Of a stretch of DNA of 64,000 bases, positions 44,166 to 53,352 are shown piece after piece. Within the stretch, counting starts at the first letter, position 1; each line of letters starts with the position of its first letter. Made by a program: the position numbers and the translations under genes. The notes below the pieces were generated by a model that did no database searches, was not told the DNA's origin, and was given only the letters and a program-made list of their open reading frames with translations. The stretch lies in contig NZ_REFO01000011.1 in the NCBI RefSeq assembly GCF_003688665.1, forward strand, positions 62,001 through 126,000. Direction: 5' to 3'. This stretch comes from Hydrogenothermus marinus (GTDB lineage Bacteria; Aquificota; Aquificia; Aquificales; Hydrogenothermaceae).

Positions 44166-45203
44166 ATGTTATCTTCAATTCTAGGGATTTTTTCTAATGA
44201 TATTGGAATAGACTTAGGTACAGCAAATACTTTAGTTTTTGTTAAAGGAAAAGGAATAGTTTTAACAGAACCTTCTATAGTTGCAAAGGATATTAAAAGA
44301 GATAAAGTTCTTGCAGTTGGACAAGAAGCAAAAATAATGATGGGAAAAACTCCTGAATATATAGATGTAATAAGACCTTTAAAAGATGGAGTTATCGCAG
44401 ATTTTGAAGTAACTCAAGAGATGCTTAAGTATTTTATAAAAAAAGTTCATAAAAATATACCTTTTATAAATTGGTTAAAGCCAAGACCAAGAGTTATAGT
44501 AGGTGTTCCTTCTGGCATTACAGAAGTAGAAAAAAGAGCAGTTATTGATGCAGTAAAACAATCAGGAGCAAGAGATGTTTATCTTATTGCAGAACCAATG
44601 GCTGCAGCTATAGGAGTAGGCCTTCCTATTACAGAACCTGGTGGAAATATGATTATAGATATTGGTGGAGGAACAACAGAAATAGCAGTTATTTCTTTAT
44701 CTGGATTAGTAGTGTCTCACTCAATAAGAGTTGCAGGAGATGAGATGAGTGATGCTATAATTCAGTATTTAAAGAGACATCATGGCATAGTTATTGGAGA
44801 ACAAACTGCTGAAAAAATAAAAATGAGACTTGGTTCAGCATATCCTTCAGAAAAAGATCAAGAAGAGATGGAGATCGGTGGTGTTGATATTAGAAATAGT
44901 CCTATAAGTACTGTAATAAAAGGAGAAGAAATTAGAAAAGCTTTAGAAGATGTAGTAGATAATATTGTTAATGCTGTAAAAACTGCATTAGAAAAAACAC
45001 CTCCAGAACTTGGTGCAGATATAGTTGAAAGAGGTATTGTTTTAGCTGGTGGTGGTTCTATGCTTTATGGACTTGATATAAGAATAAGAGAAGAAGTAAA
45101 TCTTCCTGTTTTTAGAGCTGAAAATCCATTAACTGCAGTTGTTGAAGGAATAGGAAAAACATTAGAAGATATAGATCTTATTAAAAGGGTATCTATGGAA
45201 TAA
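44166..45203 (+). CDS. mreB: Rod-shape determining actin MreB
   Basis: A 345-residue bacterial actin. Nucleotide motifs are DIGIDLGTANTLVF (phosphate 1), DIGGGTTEIAVISL (phosphate 2), and GIVLAGGGSMLYGLD (adenosine). The initial hydrophobic stretch MLSSILGIF fits the membrane-anchoring helix. It begins the mreB-mreC-mreD-mrdA operon that steers peptidoglycan synthesis. Confidence 0.97.
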   Translation: MLSSILGIFSNDIGIDLGTANTLVFVKGKGIVLTEPSIVAKDIKRDKVLAVGQEAKIMMGKTPEYIDVIRPLKDGVIADFEVTQEMLKYFIKKVHKNIPFINWLKPRPRVIVGVPSGITEVEKRAVIDAVKQSGARDVYLIAEPMAAAIGVGLPITEPGGNMIIDIGGGTTEIAVISLSGLVVSHSIRVAGDEMSDAIIQYLKRHHGIVIGEQTAEKIKMRLGSAYPSEKDQEEMEIGGVDIRNSPISTVIKGEEIRKALEDVVDNIVNAVKTALEKTPPELGADIVERGIVLAGGGSMLYGLDIRIREEVNLPVFRAENPLTAVVEGIGKTLEDIDLIKRVSME

Positions 45204-45210
45204 TTAAATA

Positions 45211-45984
45211 ATGTTTTTTTTCAAAAGAAAAAAAATTGTAGTTGGATTTTTAATAGTTTTTTTTTCATTGTTGATTTTCTTTGTTTTTTATAGAAACTTT
45301 TATTTAGTTTTGGATATTGTTTATCCTATACAAATATCTATTAAAAAAATCTCTGATCTTACAATTAAATTAGAAAATATTTTTATAGAAAATAAAAAAT
45401 TATATGAAGAAAATCAAAGATTAAAACAAGAATTACAAAAATTAAAGTTAGAGACACAAACTTTAAAAGCTTTTAAAATTGAAAATGAAAAATTAAAAAA
45501 ATTATTAAAATTTTCCAAAAAATATAAATTTAAAAGAAAAATAGTTGCAGAGGTTATAGGATATCCTTCTGAAAGCTGGGTAAAAGGTTTAATTATAAAT
45601 AAAGGTTCTAAAGATAAAGTAAAAGTTGGAGACTTAGTTATAACTGATGGATATTTAGTAGGTAAGATAACAAAAGTGGGATATTTTTCTTCATTTGTAC
45701 TTCTTGTGAATGATTCAAATTTTAAAATAACAGGAAGAACTAAAAACACAAGAGAGTTTGTTTTCTATAAAGGAAATGGTAAAGATGGGGGAAACTTAGA
45801 ATATATAAGACCAAATCAGGATATTAGAGTGGGAGATATTGTAGAAACTGATAATCCTAAGGGAATTCCTATAGGTATTATAAAAAATGTTTCTTATCAA
45901 GAAGGAGATTTTTTTAAAAAAGCAGAAGTAGAAGCATTTATAAAACAACTTAATATAGAATATGTGTTAATCCTAGGTAAATAA
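45211..45984 (+). CDS. mreC: Rod-shape determining protein MreC
   Basis: A 257-residue periplasmic protein with an N-terminal membrane anchor (residues 7-27), a coiled coil (about 50-95, Leu/Lys/Glu heptads) and a beta domain with VIGYPSESWVKGLIINKGSKD and the end VLILGK. It begins eight bases after mreB. MreC links MreB and MreD to the PBP2 below. Confidence 0.92.
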   Translation: MFFFKRKKIVVGFLIVFFSLLIFFVFYRNFYLVLDIVYPIQISIKKISDLTIKLENIFIENKKLYEENQRLKQELQKLKLETQTLKAFKIENEKLKKLLKFSKKYKFKRKIVAEVIGYPSESWVKGLIINKGSKDKVKVGDLVITDGYLVGKITKVGYFSSFVLLVNDSNFKITGRTKNTREFVFYKGNGKDGGNLEYIRPNQDIRVGDIVETDNPKGIPIGIIKNVSYQEGDFFKKAEVEAFIKQLNIEYVLILGK

Positions 45985-45985
45985 A

Positions 45986-46453
45986 TTGAGGAACGCAAAA
46001 TTTCTAATTTTAGGTCTATTTTTTATTATTTTACAAACAACAATCATAGGAAAATATTTAGATTTTTTATGTATACACTGGGACATAATATCTATTTTTA
46101 TTATTTTATTATCTTTATATAAAGTAGATAAAGATAATTATAAGATTGTAATTCCAATTTCTCTTATTCAAGATATTATTACTCAGTCTTATTTTATCCA
46201 TTTTTTGTCAAAAACCTTAATAACTTTTATCGCTCAAAAATTGCATAATAAATTTTTCTTAAGTAGTTTTTGGATAAAATCTTTAATTGTTTTAATTTTA
46301 AGTGCAATAGATATCTTATTTAAGATAATCTATACATTTTTAATATCAACTAATTTAAATATATGTTTTGGATATATAATATACCTTATACTTAATTTTA
46401 TTATTTTTTACTTTGTCTATTTGGCATATGAAGATAAAAATACAAAGATTTGA
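45986..46453 (+). CDS. mreD: Rod-shape determining protein MreD
   Basis: A 155-residue membrane protein with about five hydrophobic helices and the early motif FIILQTTIIGKYLDF, which fits MreD. Start is TTG one base after the mreC stop. Sequence conservation in this family is low, so position between mreC and the PBP2 gene is the best evidence. Its end overlaps the mrdA start by 26 bases. Confidence 0.8.
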   Translation: MRNAKFLILGLFFIILQTTIIGKYLDFLCIHWDIISIFIILLSLYKVDKDNYKIVIPISLIQDIITQSYFIHFLSKTLITFIAQKLHNKFFLSSFWIKSLIVLILSAIDILFKIIYTFLISTNLNICFGYIIYLILNFIIFYFVYLAYEDKNTKI

Positions 46454-48212
46454 TATAGTTTTAATTTTTTTATTGGTGTTTTCCTTTATTTTACTAAGTA
46501 GGTTATTTTATCTTCAAGTAATAAAAGGAAATTATTATGAAAAGCTATCTAAAAATAATTACATAAGAATAATTACTATAAATCCTCCAAGAGGTAGAAT
46601 ATTTGATAGAAATGGAATTTTACTTGCTTATGATGTCCCTTATTATCAGCTTTATACTTTACCTTATCTTATTGATAAAAAGGAACTGCCTAAACTAAAA
46701 AAAGCTTTCAAAAAATATTTAAATATTGATATAACTTCTAAGTTAGAAGAAAAAATAATAAAAGGTTATGCTAATAAAGTAATTATAAAATCTAAATTAA
46801 CAGATAAAGATATAAAAAATTTTTATGATCATTTTTATGAATTTAATGGAATATTCATAGAAACAATTCCAAGAAGAAATTATACAGAATATGCTAAATA
46901 TATGCCACATATACTTGGATATGTTGGATATCCATCTAAAAAAGAGTTAGAAGAAAATCCAGATATAAATGCAGATGTATTAATTGGAAAAAGTGGAGTA
47001 GAAAAAATTTATGATAATTATTTAAGAGGTGAGTATGGTAATAAAGCTGTTATAGTTGATGCAAAAGGTAGAATAAAAAAGATACTCTGGGAAAAACCTC
47101 CAAAAACAGGAAAGGATATATATCTTACAATTGATGCAAGACTTCAAAAATTAGCTTATGAATCTTTTAAAGAGTCCGGTCAAAAATCAGGAAGTATAGT
47201 CTTAGTTAATCCAAAAACTTATGAAATTTTAACAATGCTAAACTATCCAATATTTGATATTCAAAAATTTTCAGATGGCCTTACAAAAAAAGAATGGAAT
47301 AAACTTTTGAAAAATGAATACAAACCCTTATTTAATAAAACTTTAAATGGATTATATCCACCTGGTTCAATATATAAAATTGTTGTTTCTACTGCTGCTT
47401 TAAATGAAGGTGTAGTAAGTCCAACAGAAAGAATCTTTAGTGGTGGATATTTTAAAATAGGTAAATGGAAATATAGAAACTGGAATTTAGCAGGATGTGG
47501 AAATATAAATATAACGCAAGCTTTAGAACAATCTTGTGATACTTATTATTATCAAATAGGATTAAAACTTGGGGTTAATAAAATTGTTGAATATACATAT
47601 ATGTTTGGAATAGGTAAAAAATTAAATCCTGAAATTGAAACAAAAGTTTCAAGAGTACCAACCCCTGACTGGAAACTTAGGAAATTAGGAGAATCTTGGT
47701 TTCTTGGAGATACTGTAAACTTAAGTATAGGTCAAGGATTTTTAGCAATCACTCCTTTTGATGCCTCTAAAATTCTTATTCCTGTTTTAAATAATGGGAA
47801 TGTTTTAAAACCTTTGCTTTTAAAAGCATATGTTGATAAAGGTAAAATTTATGAAAATGAACCTGTTGTTTTAAACAAACTTCCAATAAAAAAAGATATA
47901 TTCAGCTATATAAAAAAAGGTCTTTATTTAGTTATTTATGGTAAAAGAGGAACAGCTAAAATACTTCAAGATTTACCAGTAGAAGTAGCTGGAAAAACAG
48001 GAACAGCACAAGTTTATAGAAAACCAAAAAAAAATGAAAAAATAGATAAATGGGAACTTCAAAATCATGCATGGTTTATAAGTTTTTTCCCTTATAAAAA
48101 TCCACAATTTTCTTCTGTAGTTTTTATTGAGCATGGTGAAAAAAGTAGTAATGCTGTAAAAATAACTAAAAATTTAATAGAGAAAATGATTGAAAATGGA
48201 TTTATTAAATAA
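46428..48212 (+). CDS. mrdA: Penicillin-binding protein 2 (elongasome transpeptidase)
   Basis: A 594-residue class B PBP. A membrane anchor (about 8-28) is followed by the pedestal with NPPRGRIFDRNG and the transpeptidase domain: active-site SxxK is GSIYK in YPPGSIYKIV, SxN position is SCD in EQSCDTYYY and KTGT is in AGKTGTAQ. I chose ATG 46428 over a TTG-like start 15 bases upstream, giving MKIKIQRFDIV. rodA, its usual partner, is not in the next genes. Confidence 0.93.
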   Translation: MKIKIQRFDIVLIFLLVFSFILLSRLFYLQVIKGNYYEKLSKNNYIRIITINPPRGRIFDRNGILLAYDVPYYQLYTLPYLIDKKELPKLKKAFKKYLNIDITSKLEEKIIKGYANKVIIKSKLTDKDIKNFYDHFYEFNGIFIETIPRRNYTEYAKYMPHILGYVGYPSKKELEENPDINADVLIGKSGVEKIYDNYLRGEYGNKAVIVDAKGRIKKILWEKPPKTGKDIYLTIDARLQKLAYESFKESGQKSGSIVLVNPKTYEILTMLNYPIFDIQKFSDGLTKKEWNKLLKNEYKPLFNKTLNGLYPPGSIYKIVVSTAALNEGVVSPTERIFSGGYFKIGKWKYRNWNLAGCGNINITQALEQSCDTYYYQIGLKLGVNKIVEYTYMFGIGKKLNPEIETKVSRVPTPDWKLRKLGESWFLGDTVNLSIGQGFLAITPFDASKILIPVLNNGNVLKPLLLKAYVDKGKIYENEPVVLNKLPIKKDIFSYIKKGLYLVIYGKRGTAKILQDLPVEVAGKTGTAQVYRKPKKNEKIDKWELQNHAWFISFFPYKNPQFSSVVFIEHGEKSSNAVKITKNLIEKMIENGFIK

Positions 48213-48276
48213 ATCATAAAACAAATAGTTTTTAACCTTTATTATAAAATTTAAAATAAATTTGTGAGGATAAAAA

Positions 48277-48489
48277 ATGGAATTTGACAGAGAAAAATTA
48301 ATAGATTTAGTACCAGAGCAAAGGGTAGGAATAGATGTAGATGAAAAAATGACAGTTTATATCTCAAAAGAGTTTGATGAAGACTTCCAAAAATATATTT
48401 ATGTTGCTGAATTTGAAAATTTTACAATGAAATTTGAAAATGTAGATGAGCTTATATATACAGTTTATAGAATGTCTTTATTTCAGTAA
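48277..48489 (+). CDS. Hypothetical protein, 70 residues
   Basis: Not recognised. A small acidic protein without Cys, signal or membrane segment. It has a strong GAGGA site (TTGTGAGGATAAAAA) and a terminator right after it, so it is well supported as a gene. The C-terminal part has a FENFTMKFENVDELI pattern; a somewhat similar KFENLDEAF appears in the frame-split gene at 54764-55196, though this may be chance. It follows the mre operon. Confidence 0.65.
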   Translation: MEFDREKLIDLVPEQRVGIDVDEKMTVYISKEFDEDFQKYIYVAEFENFTMKFENVDELIYTVYRMSLFQ

Positions 48490-48530
48490 GCTTCAATTTA
48501 AATTAATATCTATTTAATAAAGTAAATATT

Positions 48531-48553
48531 CTTAAGGGGTTTTTTCCCTTAAG
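48531..48553 (+). terminator. Terminator after the 70-residue gene
   Basis: CTTAAGGG, seven-base T-rich loop, CCCTTAAG, then TTTATTCTATTTT. A clear rho-independent terminator that closes the mre-side transcripts before prfB. Confidence 0.8.
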
Positions 48554-48690
48554 TTTATTCTATTTTAAAATAAAGTGCGTAATAAATTAGTATCTAAATT
48601 TGATACGATATCTTGTAATATTTAAAATTATTCATACATTTTTATAGTAAAATTACTTAAAAACTTTATCCAAAGGATAAAAAAGTAAAA

Positions 48691-49803
48691 ATGTTAGAAG
48701 AACTTAAAATAAAGTTAGAAGAGCTTGAGAATACGTTTACTTCAGTTAAAGAAATAATAAAACCAGATAGCATAGAAAATGAGATAAAACAACTTGATGA
48801 ATTAATGGGACAGTCTGACTTTTGGAATGATACTAAAAAAGCTCAAGAAATATCTTCTAAAAGAAATTATCTTGCAAATAAGCTGCAAAAAATAAAAGAT
48901 ATTGAAGATAAGATACAGTATATAAAAGAATATATTGAACTTTTAGAGTTAGAATCTGATGAAACAGCAAAAAAAGAAATAGAAGAAGAATTAAAAAATC
49001 TTGAAAAATTAGTTTCAAAACTTGAAACAGAAAGCTTATTATCTGGAGAATATGACTCAAAAAATGCAATAGTATCTATTCAATCAGGCTCTGGTGGAGT
49101 AGAAGCATGTGATTGGGCAGAAATGCTTTTAAGAATGTATTTAAGATGGGCAGAAAAAAATGGATATGATATAGAAATTGTAGATTATCAACCTGATGAT
49201 GTTGCAGGTATAAAAAGTGCAACCTTTATAGTAAAAGGTCCTTATGCTTATGGATATTTATCTGCTGAGCAAGGAGTTCATAGACTTGTTAGAATATCTC
49301 CATTTGACTCTAACAAAAGAAGACATACCTCTTTTGCTGCTGTTTCAGTTATTCCAGAAATAGGAGAGGAAATTAATGTTGAGATAAATGAAGATGATTT
49401 AAGAATAGATACATTTAGAGCATCAGGAGCAGGTGGACAGCACGTTAATAAAACAGATTCTGCAGTAAGAATTACTCATATTCCAACAGGAATTGTTGTA
49501 TCTTGCCAAAGTGAAAGATCTCAAATACAAAATAGAGCAAAAGCTATGCAGATGTTAAAAGCAAAACTTTATCAGCTTGAGATTGAAAAACAAAAACAGA
49601 AGAAAAAAGAGCTTGAAGGTGAAAAAAAAGATATTACTTGGGGTAGTCAGATAAGGTCTTATGTATTTCATCCTTATCAAATGGTAAAAGACTTAAGAAC
49701 AGGATATGAAACAGGGAATATTGAAGCAGTTATGGATGGAGATTTAAATCCATTTATAGAAAGCTTTTTAAAATATAAAGCATCAGAAAGTGCTAAAGAA
49801 TAG
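48691..49803 (+). CDS. prfB: Peptide chain release factor 2
   Basis: A 370-residue RF2, which reads UGA and UAA. Stop-codon recognition tripeptide SPF lies in [15 protein letters not shown] and the catalytic GGQ in [11 protein letters not shown]. The reading frame is continuous from ATG 48691; the usual early in-frame UGA with its SD-like sequence and CUU slip site is absent. AAAGGA precedes the start. PrmC, which methylates the GGQ, is at 21497-22330. Confidence 0.97.
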   Translation: MLEELKIKLEELENTFTSVKEIIKPDSIENEIKQLDELMGQSDFWNDTKKAQEISSKRNYLANKLQKIKDIEDKIQYIKEYIELLELESDETAKKEIEEELKNLEKLVSKLETESLLSGEYDSKNAIVSIQSGSGGVEACDWAEMLLRMYLRWAEKNGYDIEIVDYQPDDVAGIKSATFIVKGPYAYGYLSAEQGVHRLVRISPFDSNKRRHTSFAAVSVIPEIGEEINVEINEDDLRIDTFRASGAGGQHVNKTDSAVRITHIPTGIVVSCQSERSQIQNRAKAMQMLKAKLYQLEIEKQKQKKKELEGEKKDITWGSQIRSYVFHPYQMVKDLRTGYETGNIEAVMDGDLNPFIESFLKYKASESAKE

Positions 49804-49813
49804 TAAAATTCAC

Positions 49814-51076
49814 CTATTTTAAAGGTTCCTTTGCTGTTTCTTTTAAAAATAATCCTGTAATAAAAGCAATAGCAGCAGCAAACATTAAGTAATAAGCAGG
49901 TGAAGCTAAATTCCCTGTTTCTTTAATAAGATAAGTAGCAATTAAAGGAGAAGTTCCTCCAAAAATAGCAAAAGGTAAGTTATATCCAATAGAATATCCT
50001 GAATTTCTTATCTCTGTAGGAAATATTTCAACTAAGGTTGTTGGAAGTATAGCCATAAAACCTGCAACAATTACTGCAAAAACTACTTGTCCTATTAAAG
50101 CATTTTCAAAACTTCCAGAAGATATAAAGGAAAATAAAGGATAAGCAAGTATCAAAGTAAAAAATGTTGAAAAAAGTATAAATGGTTTTCTTCCATATTT
50201 ATCAGATAAAAATCCAAAAACAGGAATTAATAAAAATAAAATAATCATACTTACAGTATTGATTGTTAATGCAACAGATTTTGGAAATTTAACAAATACT
50301 GAAAGATGACTTGCAATATAAACAAAAATAATATAAAAACCTACAGCTTGAAAAGTACTTAAAGCAAAAGTTTTCAATAACTGACTTCTTCCTTTTGTAA
50401 ATAGTTCTTTTAAAGGAGATTTAGATTTTAACTCTTCGTACTCAAGCTCTAAAAATTTTGGTGTTTCATCTATATGTTTTCTAATATAATACCCTACTAA
50501 ACCAAGAATAACACCAGTAAAAAATAAAACTCTCCATCCCCAGCTATAAAGAGCATCTTCTGAAAGAACTTTTGTTATAAAAGCTCCTGAAGCAGAGCCA
50601 AGTAATATTCCAACAACTGCCCCAAGTATTCCAACACTACCATATAACCCTCTTTTATCTTGAGGAGCATACTCTACAAGAAAAGAAACAGATGTTGTAT
50701 ATTCTCCACCAACAGAAAGACCTTGGATTAATTTAAGTAATACAAGTAAAACAGGAGCAAGTATTCCAACTGTTTCATAAGTTGGAAGAAGTCCAATGGC
50801 AGTTGTAGAAATTGCCATCATAACTATAGATATAGTAAGAGCTTTTTTTCTACCAAATTTATCTCCTATATATCCAAAAATAATAGCCCCTACAGGCCTC
50901 ATTAAAAATCCAACAGCAAAAACAGCAAAAGATTTCAAAAGTTCTACAGTAGCGTTCCCTGAAGGGAAAAAAAGCTTACCTATAATTGCTGCTAAAAATC
51001 CATAAACTACAAAGTCATACCACTCTAAAATATTTCCTACCATTCCAGCAAAGAAGGTTTTCTTTTCAGCTTTCAT
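49814..51076 (-). CDS. MFS transporter, metabolite:H+ symporter (MHS) family
   Basis: A 420-residue 12-helix transporter. The start MVGNILEWYDFVVYGFLAAIIGKLFFP and the loop motif GYIGDKFGRKKALT are typical of MHS members such as ProP and dicarboxylate/citrate porters. Arg residues near helix 4 and the middle loop after helix 6 are charged as usual. The solute is unknown. Its start overlaps the small gene upstream by eleven bases; its 3' end comes ten bases after convergent prfB. Confidence 0.88.
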   Translation of the reverse strand: MKAEKKTFFAGMVGNILEWYDFVVYGFLAAIIGKLFFPSGNATVELLKSFAVFAVGFLMRPVGAIIFGYIGDKFGRKKALTISIVMMAISTTAIGLLPTYETVGILAPVLLVLLKLIQGLSVGGEYTTSVSFLVEYAPQDKRGLYGSVGILGAVVGILLGSASGAFITKVLSEDALYSWGWRVLFFTGVILGLVGYYIRKHIDETPKFLELEYEELKSKSPLKELFTKGRSQLLKTFALSTFQAVGFYIIFVYIASHLSVFVKFPKSVALTINTVSMIILFLLIPVFGFLSDKYGRKPFILFSTFFTLILAYPLFSFISSGSFENALIGQVVFAVIVAGFMAILPTTLVEIFPTEIRNSGYSIGYNLPFAIFGGTSPLIATYLIKETGNLASPAYYLMFAAAIAFITGLFLKETAKEPLK

Positions 51077-51269
51077 TTCTTCCCTCAGAAAGAAAATCTA
51101 TAGAAAATCCAAGATTATATAAGATAACATCAGGAACAAGCTCATCATCATCAAAATTTTCTAAAACTTCTAAATATATTTCTGCTATAGTTTTGTCAGG
51201 ATAGTTTTTTAAATATTCTTTTAATGCTTTAACTTTTATTGTTTTGTTATTTTTTGCCAAATCAGACAC
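51066..51269 (-). CDS. Hypothetical protein, 67 residues
   Basis: Not recognised. An acidic 67-residue protein starting with GTG at 51269; a GGAG site is inside the end of the preceding gene. It has a helical-looking middle (YLKNYPDKTIAEIYLEVLENFDDD). It overlaps the MFS gene start by eleven bases, so translation is coupled. No Cys or membrane part. The tight spacing suggests it belongs with the transporter, but the role is unknown. Confidence 0.55.
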   Translation of the reverse strand: MSDLAKNNKTIKVKALKEYLKNYPDKTIAEIYLEVLENFDDDELVPDVILYNLGFSIDFLSEGRNES

Positions 51270-51270
51270 T

Positions 51271-51555
51271 TTATTTTTTAACTCCTTTTAATCCTTTAAT
51301 CATTTTATCCTTCATTAGTTTATATCTAATATCATGTTTTGCTAACTTCTCCATTTCTGACTTTATATATTTTTCTGCTTCATCAGTTGCCATTTTATAG
51401 CCTAAAACATAAGCAGTTATAGCAAGTATTGAAAATCCTGTAAGTTCTACAATCTTTGATACTATCTGATTTGGAATAAATAAAGCTCCAAATGCTAAAA
51501 TTATTCCAACTGCAAGAAGTATTTTCCAGTATTTTAAAAGGGTTTGTGCAAGCAT
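51271..51555 (-). CDS. Hypothetical membrane protein, 94 residues
   Basis: Not recognised. Two hydrophobic helices (about 10-29 and 35-52), then a basic, amphipathic tail rich in Lys/Glu/Met (about 53-94). GGAGAT-like sequence precedes its ATG. It is first of three overlapping minus-strand genes ending in the MFS transporter, so a link with transport is possible. No conserved motif found. Confidence 0.6.
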   Translation of the reverse strand: MLAQTLLKYWKILLAVGIILAFGALFIPNQIVSKIVELTGFSILAITAYVLGYKMATDEAEKYIKSEMEKLAKHDIRYKLMKDKMIKGLKGVKK

Positions 51556-51670
51556 TTTATCTCCTTAATAAAAATTAATGAAATTATATTTTATCAAATT
51601 TACAAAAAGAAAGATTCTTATATTTAGGAATTTTTTGTATTAAAATATAAAGATAGTTAAATATATATAG

Positions 51671-51695
51671 TATAATAAAGTTAGTGAGAGCTAAC
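51671..51695 (+). promoter_or_regulatory. -10 box and leader hairpin of the PEGA lipoprotein gene
   Basis: TATAAT (51671-51676) without a clear -35, followed by a short stem GTTAG / CTAAC (51680-51684, 51691-51695) right before the AAAGGAG site. The stem is small and may be chance. Confidence 0.4.
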
Positions 51696-51712
51696 AAAAG
51701 GAGTCATAACTG

Positions 51713-53305
51713 ATGAAAAAATTACTTTCTATCCTCTTAGTTTTCGCTATTTCTCTATTTTTAGTATCTTGTGAAGGTAAAGGGAAAATAGTAATTGAAA
51801 AACCAAAGGGTGCAAAAGTTTATATTAATGGTAAATATGTAGGTGATGTGCCTTTAGAAATAGAACTTAGAGAAGGCAAGTATGATATAACAGTTGAGAA
51901 AGAACCTTTTGTAGAAGAAACTAAAAAAAATGTACAAGTTTATTTTGATAAAACTATAGTATTATCTTTTAATCCAACACCAAAAGGTAAATTAATAACA
52001 GATACAAAGCCTCAAGGAGCAGAAGTTTGGGATAATAAAGAATTCTTAGGCAAAACACCTCTTGATATTAATTTAGATCCTGGTCTTCATCATTTATATT
52101 TTTATAAGGGTAATTTAAGTGCAGAAAGAAAAGTAGAAATAATTTTCAAAAAAACAACAAAGCTTTTTGTAAATCTTGAAAAGGCTTTAGTACATTTAGA
52201 TGCAAATCCTGAAGATGCAAAAATATTAATAGATGGAAAACCAGTTAATAAAATACCTACGTCTCTTTACTTAGATGAAGGAGTACATAAAGTTCTTGTA
52301 GAAAAAGGTCCTTATAAAGATGAGTTTGAATTAAAAGTTAAAAAAGGAGATGAAGTTAAAGTTAGTTATGAATTAAAACCTGTCCAGCTTCCACCAGTTG
52401 AAGCTTATGGTCCTGTTAAATTTACACATAGTAAAAAATATTTAGTATCTATGGGAAAAGCAGGTATATACTTTTGGGATATAAATAAATTTAAACCTCA
52501 AATATCTCTTTATGATCCTGAAGATGTAAGAAATTTTGACAAATTTATAAACTTTGAAATATCTGAAAATGATGAGTTTGTAGCAGGTATAAAACCAATT
52601 AGAAGACTTGCATATGCATTAAAAGAAAAAGGTAAGTTTGACAAAATTATAGTATGGGATTTAAAAACTACTGCAGTTAAATTTTCTAAACTATATAACA
52701 CAATATCAAAATTTGTTTTCTTTGATAAAGATAATAATGCTTTATTCCTAATAGAAAAAAATGGAAATATCCAAAAAATTGATTTAAAAACAGGAAATAT
52801 ATCTAAAATAGCTAAATTAGGTTCTTCACCAACTTCTAGCGCTGATTTAGGAGAGAAAATATTAATAGGAGACTTAGAAGGAAATATTTATGAATTTAAT
52901 AAAAATTCAAATAATTTAAATAAAATGAAAAAAGTTAATGGAAAAATTTCTGATATTGAAATATCTAACGATAATAATTTAGTCGCAATAGCTTACAATA
53001 AAGTTTCTATTTTAGATTTAAATTCATTAAAAGCTATAAAAACATTCAATATAGAAAATCCAAAAGCAGTGGCATTATCCCCTGATAAATCATTAATAGC
53101 AATTTCTATTGGGAAATCAGTTAAAGTTTTAGATACAAATACAGGCAAATTAAAATATGAAATTAAAGATTTACCAGCAGAAATAATTTCATTGAAATTT
53201 AGAGACAATCAGGTTTTAATTACTGCATCTAGTATAGAAACACCATATGTAGGAATATGGAAAAATGGTCATTTACTTAAAAAATGGGTACAAGCAATAG
53301 AATAA
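51713..53305 (+). CDS. Lipoprotein with three PEGA domains and a beta-propeller
   Basis: A 530-residue envelope protein. The signal peptide ends in the lipobox LVSC with Cys20, so it is anchored in a membrane. Three PEGA-like repeats follow, each with an alternating strand and a small loop (about 25-90: KGAKVYINGKYVGDVPLEI; 95-155: QGAEVWDNKEFLGKTPLDI; 157-220: EDAKILIDGKPVNKIPTSL). Residues 225-530 repeat short strands such as KYLVSMGKAGIYFWD and FDKIIVWDLKT, typical of a WD40-like propeller of about six blades. PEGA domains often act in surface structures and are not enzymes. It is a stand-alone transcription unit before purF. Confidence 0.8.
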   Translation: MKKLLSILLVFAISLFLVSCEGKGKIVIEKPKGAKVYINGKYVGDVPLEIELREGKYDITVEKEPFVEETKKNVQVYFDKTIVLSFNPTPKGKLITDTKPQGAEVWDNKEFLGKTPLDINLDPGLHHLYFYKGNLSAERKVEIIFKKTTKLFVNLEKALVHLDANPEDAKILIDGKPVNKIPTSLYLDEGVHKVLVEKGPYKDEFELKVKKGDEVKVSYELKPVQLPPVEAYGPVKFTHSKKYLVSMGKAGIYFWDINKFKPQISLYDPEDVRNFDKFINFEISENDEFVAGIKPIRRLAYALKEKGKFDKIIVWDLKTTAVKFSKLYNTISKFVFFDKDNNALFLIEKNGNIQKIDLKTGNISKIAKLGSSPTSSADLGEKILIGDLEGNIYEFNKNSNNLNKMKKVNGKISDIEISNDNNLVAIAYNKVSILDLNSLKAIKTFNIENPKAVALSPDKSLIAISIGKSVKVLDTNTGKLKYEIKDLPAEIISLKFRDNQVLITASSIETPYVGIWKNGHLLKKWVQAIE

Positions 53306-53352
53306 TGGCATATAATATTTATTTTTATAACTAATACTGGAGTAAACAATAA

